A stretch of 11,252 bases of DNA from Candidatus Altarchaeota archaeon (GTDB taxonomy: Archaea; SpSt-1190), in assembly GCA_018221005.1 (NCBI GenBank), contig JAAOXW010000001.1, positions 1 through 11,252 of the forward strand, in the 5' to 3' direction. Shown in pieces: positions 1 to 5,536 of the stretch. The notes beneath the pieces were generated by a model. That model saw nothing but the letters and a program-made list of their open reading frames with translations, was not told where the DNA came from and did not search any database. The translations under genes were made by a program, and so were the position numbers. Every line of letters starts with the position of its first letter. Within the stretch, counting starts at the first letter, position 1.

Positions 1-444
1 CTTCTCAAAATCGTAATTTAGAGAATTACGATACTGCCGCCCTATTTTCTTGGGGAGCGTCTTCAAAAACTCACGCTTGATTTCTATAGTTTGGTCCCTG
101 CCTCCAAAATAAAGCGCGCTCACAAAAGTGTTGTGTGCAGACTCGGCATTTTCAACATAGACGCCTTTCTGATTACCTAAGAGATGCTCTTCCCAACGCC
201 AGTCGTTAGCTTCGAGAGTGTAAAAATTTATTAAAAAATCAGTGGCGGATAATATAGGCATCTCCATCACCATCTCAACCATTTGAGTCCCCCGTCCTGG
301 GTCAATTTCACATAAGTCCTTGTAAATTTTACTCAGATGTTTTTCATTGAGGTCGTCTCTTATAGCGCCCCTACCGCTGTAGTAACTTGGGCGGATGTCC
401 AGATACGCTCCACGTACTAGCTCTTCCGTAGTTTTTTCTGTCAT
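1..444 (-). CDS. Unknown protein in primase-GINS operon (C-terminus off window)
   Basis: I do not recognise this family. The frame is open from an ATG at 444 to the left edge, giving 148 residues without a stop, so the C-terminus is missing. Its ATG overlaps the GINS stop codon as ATGA (444-441), a strong sign that it is a real, translationally coupled gene of the same operon. The visible part is soluble and mixed-charge, with aromatic-rich patches (a YYSGRGA stretch near residues 21-27, an NDWRWEEH stretch near 87-94) and no membrane segment, signal peptide or cysteine-pair zinc motif. Being third in a primase-GINS operon suggests a replication or repair role, but that is inference from context only. 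A 9-bp perfect inverted repeat (10-18 / 24-32) lies in the coding sequence near the edge. Confidence 0.75.
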   Translation of the reverse strand, partial: MTEKTTEELVRGAYLDIRPSYYSGRGAIRDDLNEKHLSKIYKDLCEIDPGRGTQMVEMVMEMPILSATDFLINFYTLEANDWRWEEHLLGNQKGVYVENAESAHNTFVSALYFGGRDQTIEIKREFLKTLPKKIGRQYRNSLNYDFEK

Positions 445-1043
445 TCCTTCTCCACCTTAGCTTCTTCGGCCTTTCCCTTCTCAATCAACAATTTAGCATA
501 TTTCATTGGGAGCTCAGCAAGCTGGTCCTTCTCATATGGACCATATAGATTCAAATCAGTTCCAAGAAAAGATGCAACAGTGTCAATGATTTTAATTTTC
601 AGGGTGTCTTGTTCAGTTCCTTCTGCCCCACTTGGGTCCTCACCTATTTTTTCTCCTGCTAAAACCTTTGCAAGTACTCCGTCCCTACCTGCCTTAAGAT
701 TGAGCAGAAGCACATCATAAATTTTCTTCTCTTCAGAAACCATGTCCTGCACACTCTGCTTCTCGTCAATGGCCACCTCAGTGCCCACTTGTCTCAGTAG
801 TTTCCTCTCACGGAGAGTGTAGAGTTCCTTAATTATTCGGCCCGCATTTCGAATCTCCTTTTCAAATTGAGTTAGCACTTTGTCGGTGAACCGAGATGAG
901 TTCTTGCGGAGCTCTTCATACTTCTTCATTTTACCTGCAAAATACTCCGAAACATCACGCCAAAAGTGATTGGGAATTGAAACCAGTTTTGGACTGGCCC
1001 TTTCCTTCCTATGAATTTCCCGCAAGTTCTCAAAGCTGACCAC
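441..1043 (-). CDS. GINS complex subunit (Gins51/Gins15 type)
   Basis: GINS is the scaffold of the archaeal CMG replicative helicase (Cdc45/GAN-MCM-GINS). The 200-residue product has the helical A domain first (about 1-125) and the small B domain last (about 150-193), the Gins51 (Sld5/Psf1-like) order. In the A domain residues 64-84 (EIRNAG...LYTLRERKLL) match the conserved GINS helix. In the B domain LYGPYEK (166-172), ELP (177-179) and a helix ending in LLIEKGKAEE are typical. The link (131-148) is acidic and Gly/Pro-rich. The start is GTG at 1043, just inside an in-frame TAG at 1049-1047, with no good Shine-Dalgarno site. It lies 31 bp after the primase stop and overlaps the next gene by ATGA. 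No Gins23 partner is seen here, so the complex may be a homotetramer or the partner may be elsewhere. Confidence 0.9.
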   Translation of the reverse strand: MVSFENLREIHRKERASPKLVSIPNHFWRDVSEYFAGKMKKYEELRKNSSRFTDKVLTQFEKEIRNAGRIIKELYTLRERKLLRQVGTEVAIDEKQSVQDMVSEEKKIYDVLLLNLKAGRDGVLAKVLAGEKIGEDPSGAEGTEQDTLKIKIIDTVASFLGTDLNLYGPYEKDQLAELPMKYAKLLIEKGKAEEAKVEKE

Positions 1044-1074
1044 AAACTACAGGTCTGTGGCAATTTAAAAACAG

Positions 1075-2331
1075 TTACCCCCCATGCTTTTGAGTTCCTA
1101 TGGACTTGGCTTGTTCCTTCTTGGCCTTATAATTTTCTGCTTGTTTTTTGCGCCGCGCATTAGCTTGGTCACGTTGCTCCTCTTCCTTCTTGGCGAATAA
1201 AAAGTGTCGGTACTTCCTCATTGTATAGGGGAGTGGATTCCTCACACCCTCGCATAGATTCTCGGGCGTGCAGAGGCCTAACTCTTGATAGTATTCCTTT
1301 CTATCACAATTGGGTGGCGGTGTCTTCCTTTTTTGATTTTTGTGCCAAGTAATGTGGCCTCTAATGTAATTTTCAGGAAGTGGCGGTTTATTTTTTTGAT
1401 TCCACTCGAGCAAGAAAGCTTCCATCTCTTCCCACGTCCACCCTACATTGCTCATTAGATTTCTAAGAATAAATTCAGACCGTTTCCTACCATCAGACAT
1501 CCCTAGTAGCATTTTTTGAATGCAGGGGGGGAAGAACTGAGCAGGAATTTTACCCTTCACTTCCTCATATTTACGGGAACTCACCACTGTTCGTGATTTT
1601 TTGCGGGACATCCAGCTCGTAGCAATTTCTGCCAACTCCATGGCTTCACCGGGGCGGGCATCTAGTTTGAAAGGAATTACCTTAACATTATCCGGGCGTG
1701 CCATTTCAAGATCAAAACTCAAATCAGTAACAGGAATACTCACCAGCCCACTCTTCTCGTTCAAAGAATATGGCATTCGAATCAGATGCCGGGACGAAAT
1801 TGCAATGCTGTCAATTTCAATACCCTTTCGCACATCGGGGCGGAGCTCCTCTGCAATAAAATCTTCTAGATATGCACCCATCGCTCGTGGAGTTTCGGGG
1901 AAGGCCATCATAAGAGATGGATGAAAGGCTTTCCAAGGCACAAAGATATGAAAACCACTTCTGCCGGAAAATTTAGTATGAATATTTTTTATACCGTGTG
2001 CCTTAATGGCCTCAATTAGAATGTCGGCTGCCTCGCGTCCGTGGTCGAGGGTGTCGCAATCGAGGTCTATTAAAAAATCCCAACCAACCCGTGCTGAATC
2101 TTTCTCGTCCAGCTGAAGTGGGTTTTCCCAGAGTTCAACCCCGCAGTGGAAGCTAATCATGCCTTGCTTGACCATTTGGAGCACATCATTGGGGTACATT
2201 AGCGTACTCGGTCTCTTACCATAACCTCCATCGGGAAAGCGCCCAGAAATTTCTCGATTCTCAGAAAATTCCACCATTGCCGTGGCCACATCTTCACGGG
2301 AATAGTACTCCTCTAGAGCGTTCTTATTCAC
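1075..2331 (-). CDS. priS: DNA primase, fused PriS catalytic and PriL-type Fe-S domains
   Basis: Archaeo-eukaryotic primase that makes primers for DNA replication. Residues 1-240 are the PriS catalytic domain: a REIS/RP region (26-42), SFHCGVE (60-66), the metal-binding pair D89 and D91 in LIDLDCD, SGRSGFHIFVP (122-132), a likely third acid D174, and RHLIRMPYSL (181-190). Residues about 265-375 look like the PriL C-terminal domain, with PPC at 268-270 and cysteines at 342, 354 and 360, expected to hold a [4Fe-4S] cluster. No helical PriL N-terminal domain lies between them, and the protein ends in a Lys/Glu/Gln-rich tail (380-418). At 418 aa it is only slightly longer than an ordinary PriS. 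The start is GTG at 2331, about 25 nt from a TATA box, so probably leaderless. First gene of the operon with GINS. The fusion call rests on motifs; the cluster is inferred. Confidence 0.93.
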   Translation of the reverse strand: MNKNALEEYYSREDVATAMVEFSENREISGRFPDGGYGKRPSTLMYPNDVLQMVKQGMISFHCGVELWENPLQLDEKDSARVGWDFLIDLDCDTLDHGREAADILIEAIKAHGIKNIHTKFSGRSGFHIFVPWKAFHPSLMMAFPETPRAMGAYLEDFIAEELRPDVRKGIEIDSIAISSRHLIRMPYSLNEKSGLVSIPVTDLSFDLEMARPDNVKVIPFKLDARPGEAMELAEIATSWMSRKKSRTVVSSRKYEEVKGKIPAQFFPPCIQKMLLGMSDGRKRSEFILRNLMSNVGWTWEEMEAFLLEWNQKNKPPLPENYIRGHITWHKNQKRKTPPPNCDRKEYYQELGLCTPENLCEGVRNPLPYTMRKYRHFLFAKKEEEQRDQANARRKKQAENYKAKKEQAKSIGTQKHGG

Positions 2332-2351
2332 AAGAGCCAGACCTACTGAGG

Positions 2352-2358
2352 TTTATAA
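2352..2358. promoter_or_regulatory. Shared TATA box, primase / secG
   Basis: TTTATAA with a palindromic TTATAA core (2353-2358) is the only good TATA element in the 65-bp gap. Read leftward its centre is about 24 nt from the primase GTG (2331), which would give a leaderless mRNA. Read rightward it is about 41 nt from the secG ATG (2397), leaving a leader of roughly 15 nt that includes AAGGTGG. Bidirectional use is inferred from spacing. Confidence 0.6.
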
Positions 2359-2360
2359 TT

Positions 2361-2378
2361 CCATTATGTTTTTAATGG
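2361..2378. repeat. 6-bp inverted repeat in the primase/secG promoter
   Basis: CCATTA, six bases, then TAATGG form a perfect inverted repeat. It starts three bases right of the shared TATA box and lies about where secG transcription should begin. It could be an operator for a dimeric regulator, or chance in AT-rich DNA. Confidence 0.45.
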
Positions 2379-2396
2379 AGCAATCTAAGGTGGGAT

Positions 2397-2549
2397 ATGG
2401 CTAAAGAAAAAGTAAGTTTGCCTTCGAGCATGGGTGGATTGATGCGCTTTGATGGGGGAGAGGGCGGATTGCAAATTTCTCCAGGGCAAGTTATTATCTT
2501 CACCTTGATAGTCAGTGGTTTTATTCTCATGCTGAGACTCCTAAAGTAG
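2397..2549 (+). CDS. secG: Preprotein translocase subunit SecG (Sec61-beta)
   Basis: A 50-residue protein of the archaeal SecG/Sec61-beta family, the small tail-anchored subunit of the SecYEG channel in the cytoplasmic membrane. The N-terminus has the conserved pattern SLPSSMGGLMRF (7-18), then a short acidic-Gly stretch, ISPGQV (27-32), and one C-terminal transmembrane helix (about 32-46) ending in Leu, Arg and Lys. Archaeal members are usually about 50-60 aa, so this is full length. AAGGTGG at 2387-2393 sits just before the ATG. It is first in a plus-strand cluster, with the TctA-like gene starting 30 bp after its stop. Its small size makes it easy to miss. Confidence 0.9.
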   Translation: MAKEKVSLPSSMGGLMRFDGGEGGLQISPGQVIIFTLIVSGFILMLRLLK

Positions 2550-2579
2550 GGGTTAAATAATTCCACGAGGTAGTTATAG

Positions 2580-3650
2580 GTGGGCATCACGTCGCCCTTC
2601 CTAGGCATATTACTAGGAGCGATACCGGGAGTCCATCAGAATCTGATTTCACTACTCCCCCTAACGAGTCTTGACTTATTCATTACTGTACTTGCGAGCA
2701 TATTCTCGTCCGTAATTCCTGCGCTGCTTATGGCACCTGCACCAGAGATGGTAGCAATTTTACTTCCAGGACAAGACTTAGTCAGGAAGGGAAAAATTGG
2801 CAGGGCGGTGTCTGAATTTTTGGGGGGTGCACTCCTTGGAACAGCACTCTTCATCATTCTTCTGCCTCTTTACCCCTACCTAACCATCATTCCGCAACTG
2901 TTCTCCCGCATCTTCTGGCTTCCACTAATTGGATTTGCATTGGTGCCCATTGTTAGGAGTAAGAGGCAGTGGAAGTGGTCGTTAGCTTTCTTCCTAATCT
3001 CCGGAGTATATGGTTGGGCCATTCTGCAACTGCCCTATAGAACAGAAGCCATCCTGATGGCGCATTTTGGAGGAATGTTTGGACTTTCAGGTCTGCTAAT
3101 AGCCGGCAAGATGGTTAAACAGAAAATAAAGCCACCGCGAGTGGCTTTCAACTTCGCATCCTCCATCATAGGAACGCTTGGTGGTTTGTTAATTTCGCTC
3201 TTTCCCGCACTGACACCGGCACAAGCATCTGCCTTTGTATTTGCCTTGTCAGGAAAACCAGAGAGTCAAATCGCTTCAGCAGGAGCACTGTCAACCAGCG
3301 CCTTCCTCTTCTGCTTTCTCTCTTTGAGATTTCTGGGCAAGCCTAGAAGTGCAGCAGTTCAAAGAATTGGGGATCTCCACCTGAATTCAATTCTGCTTGT
3401 GGCTGCACTTTCATACTTAGTTGTAATGTTATTGGTCCCTACCATTTGTAAACTGCTTTCTAAATGGGACCTCCGGAAGCTGCTGGCCATCTTCCTAATA
3501 GGTATGATTGGTGTAGTTTCCGGTTCTGCAGGGTGGATTGCCCTGCCTTCCCTTGGATTGGGATATTGGTGTAAGAAAAAGGGGGTGCCAACCGTTAATT
3601 TGATGGGGTCTCTAATGTTTCCCACTATTCTTTGGTATCTAATGCACTAA
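2580..3650 (+). CDS. TctA-like integral membrane protein (COG1784)
   Basis: A 356-residue polytopic membrane protein with about eight to ten hydrophobic segments, resembling the archaeal TctA-like family (COG1784), relatives of the large membrane subunit of tripartite tricarboxylate transporters. Each half has the recurring Gly/Pro pattern of this fold: GAIPGVHQN (13-21) in the first, and GTLGGLL followed by FPALTPAQA (198-216) in the second. The C-terminus (GVPTVNLMGS at 335-344) also fits. The GTG start at 2580 directly follows an in-frame TAG; GAGGT (2567-2571) is a suitable Shine-Dalgarno site. No TctB or TctC partner (small membrane subunit, periplasmic binding protein) is nearby, as is usual for archaeal members, so the substrate is unknown. 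Its place 30 bp after secG suggests co-transcription. An alternative name would be a DUF112-type permease. Confidence 0.8.
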   Translation: MGITSPFLGILLGAIPGVHQNLISLLPLTSLDLFITVLASIFSSVIPALLMAPAPEMVAILLPGQDLVRKGKIGRAVSEFLGGALLGTALFIILLPLYPYLTIIPQLFSRIFWLPLIGFALVPIVRSKRQWKWSLAFFLISGVYGWAILQLPYRTEAILMAHFGGMFGLSGLLIAGKMVKQKIKPPRVAFNFASSIIGTLGGLLISLFPALTPAQASAFVFALSGKPESQIASAGALSTSAFLFCFLSLRFLGKPRSAAVQRIGDLHLNSILLVAALSYLVVMLLVPTICKLLSKWDLRKLLAIFLIGMIGVVSGSAGWIALPSLGLGYWCKKKGVPTVNLMGSLMFPTILWYLMH

Positions 3651-3653
3651 ACC

Positions 3654-3660
3654 TAAATAT
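3654..3660 (+). promoter_or_regulatory. TATA-like box before the metallo-hydrolase gene
   Basis: TAAATAT lies about 24 nt before the ATG at 3681, consistent with a leaderless transcript. It is too close to the in-frame GTG at 3666 for that codon to be the start on this transcript. Moderate match only. Confidence 0.45.
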
Positions 3661-3680
3661 GAGATGTGGGCAGTAATGAT

Positions 3681-4331
3681 ATGGAACTTCAGTACCTTGG
3701 ACATGCAGGTTTCCGAATTGCTCATGAGGGACTGGATATTTTGATAGATCCCTATCTGAGTGAAGATGATAAGCGGGAGAATAAACCAGGAGTTGATGCT
3801 CGCATGTTGAGGCCCAACTACATCCTACTAACTCACGAACACTTTGACCACTGTGATATTCAAGTTGTGAAGATGCTCGCCAGGAGGCACTCGGCCAAAG
3901 TAATAGGGCCACCCCCCGTTGAAAGAAAACTAGGCTTCAATGTAGTAAAGGTGAGACCCAACAACAGTATGAAGTTTGATGAGTTTAACTTGCGAGTTAC
4001 CCAAGCCTTTCATCACCAATCAGAAGTTCCGCTTGGATATATTCTTGAGATTGGAGAGTTGAGAATTTATCATGCAGGAGACACCTACTATGATAAAAGT
4101 TTAGGAAAATTAAATACTGACATTGCACTGCTGCCCATTGGGGGCACATACACTATGAACGTGGAAGAGGCAGCAAAGTTGGCTGCAGAAATTAGACCAA
4201 AAATTGTAATTCCCATGCATTTTGATACCTTTGGTAATATCAAGGCAGATCCGAAGAATTTTTGTAAAAAACTCGAGGGTGTCTGTAAGTGTGTGGTGCT
4301 TAAACCGGGAGAGGTGATGAAAGTTGAGTAG
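3681..4331 (+). CDS. Metallo-beta-lactamase-fold hydrolase (UPF0173-like)
   Basis: A 216-residue protein of the metallo-beta-lactamase superfamily, close to the UPF0173 (COG2220) group. The N-terminus (YLGHAGF at 5-11) is typical. The zinc motif HxHxDH is intact as THEHFDH (H52, H54, D56, H57). Further ligands are H111 or H112, D134 in HAGDT, and H180 in IPMHFDTFG. The protein is cytosolic and probably a hydrolase; its substrate is not known. The ATG at 3681 is preferred over the in-frame GTG at 3666 because the family begins at this point and a TATA-like box sits about 24 nt upstream. It follows the TctA-like gene by 30 bp, and its last codons overlap the TTG start of the next gene. Confidence 0.9.
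   Translation: MELQYLGHAGFRIAHEGLDILIDPYLSEDDKRENKPGVDARMLRPNYILLTHEHFDHCDIQVVKMLARRHSAKVIGPPPVERKLGFNVVKVRPNNSMKFDEFNLRVTQAFHHQSEVPLGYILEIGELRIYHAGDTYYDKSLGKLNTDIALLPIGGTYTMNVEEAAKLAAEIRPKIVIPMHFDTFGNIKADPKNFCKKLEGVCKCVVLKPGEVMKVE
4311..4318 (+). promoter_or_regulatory. Strong Shine-Dalgarno deciding the TTG start at 4324
   Basis: GAGGTGAT, a near-perfect archaeal ribosome-binding site, lies inside the end of the hydrolase gene and five bases before TTG 4324. It supports the rare start and suggests translational coupling. Confidence 0.75.
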
Positions 4332-4539
4332 TAAAATAAAACTGCCTGAAAGTCCACATCAAATGTTTAGTAAGACAGGCAAGAGCGCTGCCATTTTTGG
4401 GATTGGAATCTCTTTGGCAATTTATGCCAAAATTACAGAAGACCTCCAACCGTTGCTTTACTTTTCGGGGGGTGTTGCAATAATGTTCATTTTCTTTGTG
4501 ATTAATCACATTTTAGGCAAACTCGCCGAGCAGCCCTAA
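4324..4539 (+). CDS. Small two-helix membrane protein, unknown
   Basis: A 71-residue protein I cannot assign to a family. After a polar N-terminus (about 1-18, containing KLPESPHQMF) there are two hydrophobic segments (about 21-36 and 44-63) joined by KITEDLQP, and a short polar tail. The TTG start is supported by GAGGTGAT five bases upstream, and the start overlaps the hydrolase stop (TAG at 4329-4331). The next in-frame ATG (residue 14) would leave the strong ribosome site unused. Placement suggests coupled expression with the UPF0173-like hydrolase. Its stop overlaps the convergent prepilin peptidase stop by 3 bp. Confidence 0.7.
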   Translation: MSSKIKLPESPHQMFSKTGKSAAIFGIGISLAIYAKITEDLQPLLYFSGGVAIMFIFFVINHILGKLAEQP

Positions 4540-5285
4540 AGGAGTAAGCCAATAAGTGCAATTGAGAAAGCGGGTGTTAGTGGAATGCCAAGTCTCACCT
4601 TCACATGCTTGCGAATACCTGACAAACCCGCAAGAAAACCTTCATACTTAGTTACGGGCTGTGTTTTTCGTATTATAGAAAACCCCACATCAATATCTTC
4701 CATGGGCCAATCATCTTCCTCAAGCATTCGAATTTCCTTCCCCCCCTCAAGCAAGGTCTTAACTTTTTGAACAGTCAACATAAAGAAACCTGTAAAAATG
4801 AGAGTTAAAACCAGCGGAGTATAGATGAGGGGGGTGGTTATGAAAACCAAAATGCCGGAAAGAAAGAGTAAGAGTACCTTGAGCCATTCATCATTCACTA
4901 AGAGCACAAATAAGTAGCTGAGAAGGGACCAGATGCTTACTGAGATTACGAGATAAAGTGAATATCTTTGTGAGAAACCGACAAAGGCAGGTGAAAGAAT
5001 GGCAAAGATGGCAGCAAGAAGCCACATGTCCCCGCTGGCCCATTGGCGGAATCTAAAAAGCACATATCCAAACATGAAAGCCAAGACAGAACTAGTAACG
5101 CTCCTAATAAGGAAGGACGCATCAAGGGACAATAAACTGTAAAGCCCCCAGCCAAGATACCCAAGGGGAAACATACTGAAGATTAGTTGCTCGGGCAAGT
5201 ATGTTGAGAACAAATCTATGGCGGATGAGTAAAAGACGGCAAAGAACCCAAAAAATACCAGAAAGAGTGCAATTAAGATTACCAT
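4536..5285 (-). CDS. Archaeal prepilin peptidase (A24, FlaK/PibD type)
   Basis: A 249-residue membrane aspartic protease of family A24, which cleaves class III signal peptides from archaellins and type IV pilins on the cytoplasmic side of the membrane. Catalytic acids: D24 in SSAIDLF at the end of the first helix, followed by LPEQL where relatives have an IPN-like turn, and D86 in WASGDMWLLAA, a GxGD variant with Ser in place of the first Gly. The 62-residue spacing matches that of methanogen FlaK. Further helices follow at about 88-170. A soluble segment (180-230) then leads to RLGIPLTPAF (231-240), typical of the archaeal A24 C-terminal domain (PF06847-like), and a last helix. The ATG overlaps the histone stop by 7 bp, so the two are co-transcribed. 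No pilin or pilus-assembly gene is in the window. Confidence 0.85.
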   Translation of the reverse strand: MVILIALFLVFFGFFAVFYSSAIDLFSTYLPEQLIFSMFPLGYLGWGLYSLLSLDASFLIRSVTSSVLAFMFGYVLFRFRQWASGDMWLLAAIFAILSPAFVGFSQRYSLYLVISVSIWSLLSYLFVLLVNDEWLKVLLLFLSGILVFITTPLIYTPLVLTLIFTGFFMLTVQKVKTLLEGGKEIRMLEEDDWPMEDIDVGFSIIRKTQPVTKYEGFLAGLSGIRKHVKVRLGIPLTPAFSIALIGLLL

Positions 5286-5488
5286 AATGCTCTTCTTGCG
5301 TTGTCTATATCTTCCTTCCGAATAGTCTTCCTTTTCTTGCTCTCTGCAATGGAGAGTGCCTCTTCAACTACTAGGAAGCCCAATTCTTCAATAACTTCTG
5401 CGAGCGCCCCTGCAGCGTCCTCAGAAACTCTATGGTTAGTCTTTTTGAGCATTTTCTTAAAGGGTGCAACGGGCAGAACCTCGGCCAT
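5279..5488 (-). CDS. Archaeal histone (HMf/HPh type)
   Basis: A 69-residue single histone-fold protein that wraps DNA as dimers and longer assemblies. The three helices are visible: PVAPFKKMLKK (6-16), the long central helix from SEDAAGALAEVI to AESK (about 20-48), and the C-terminal TIRKEDIDNARRAL, with the usual R-K and D-x-x-A contacts. The chosen ATG at 5488 gives the normal length. Reading on to the upstream in-frame ATG at 5542 would add 18 residues across the promoter and TATA box, so it is rejected. The TTATATAA box is about 24 nt upstream, so the mRNA is probably leaderless. The last codons overlap the start of the prepilin peptidase gene. Confidence 0.95.
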   Translation of the reverse strand: MAEVLPVAPFKKMLKKTNHRVSEDAAGALAEVIEELGFLVVEEALSIAESKKRKTIRKEDIDNARRALW

Positions 5489-5507
5489 GAGAGAACTAGT
5501 TAAGAGG

Positions 5508-5515
5508 TTATATAA
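5508..5515. promoter_or_regulatory. Palindromic TATA box shared by histone and NFACT-R genes
   Basis: TTATATAA is a perfect palindrome in the 48-bp gap. Its centre is 23.5 nt from the histone ATG on the left and 25.5 nt from the NFACT-R GTG on the right. One box could place start sites on or near both start codons, giving two leaderless transcripts. Bidirectional use is inferred from geometry. Confidence 0.7.
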
Positions 5516-5536
5516 GGATTTTGAAGTGGTTTTAAT

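Noticed and set aside
1601..1924. 107-codon plus-strand frame opposite the primase
   Set aside because: It is a shadow of the conserved primase catalytic domain, with Ser/Arg-rich composition from reverse reading.
2372..2857. Minus-strand open frames opposite secG and the TctA-like gene
   Set aside because: They are antisense to clearly recognisable genes, have no family features and no promoter or ribosome site.
3666..3680. GTG 3666 as the start of the metallo-hydrolase
   Set aside because: It lies only about 9 nt from the TATA-like box and adds five residues before the conserved family start at ATG 3681.
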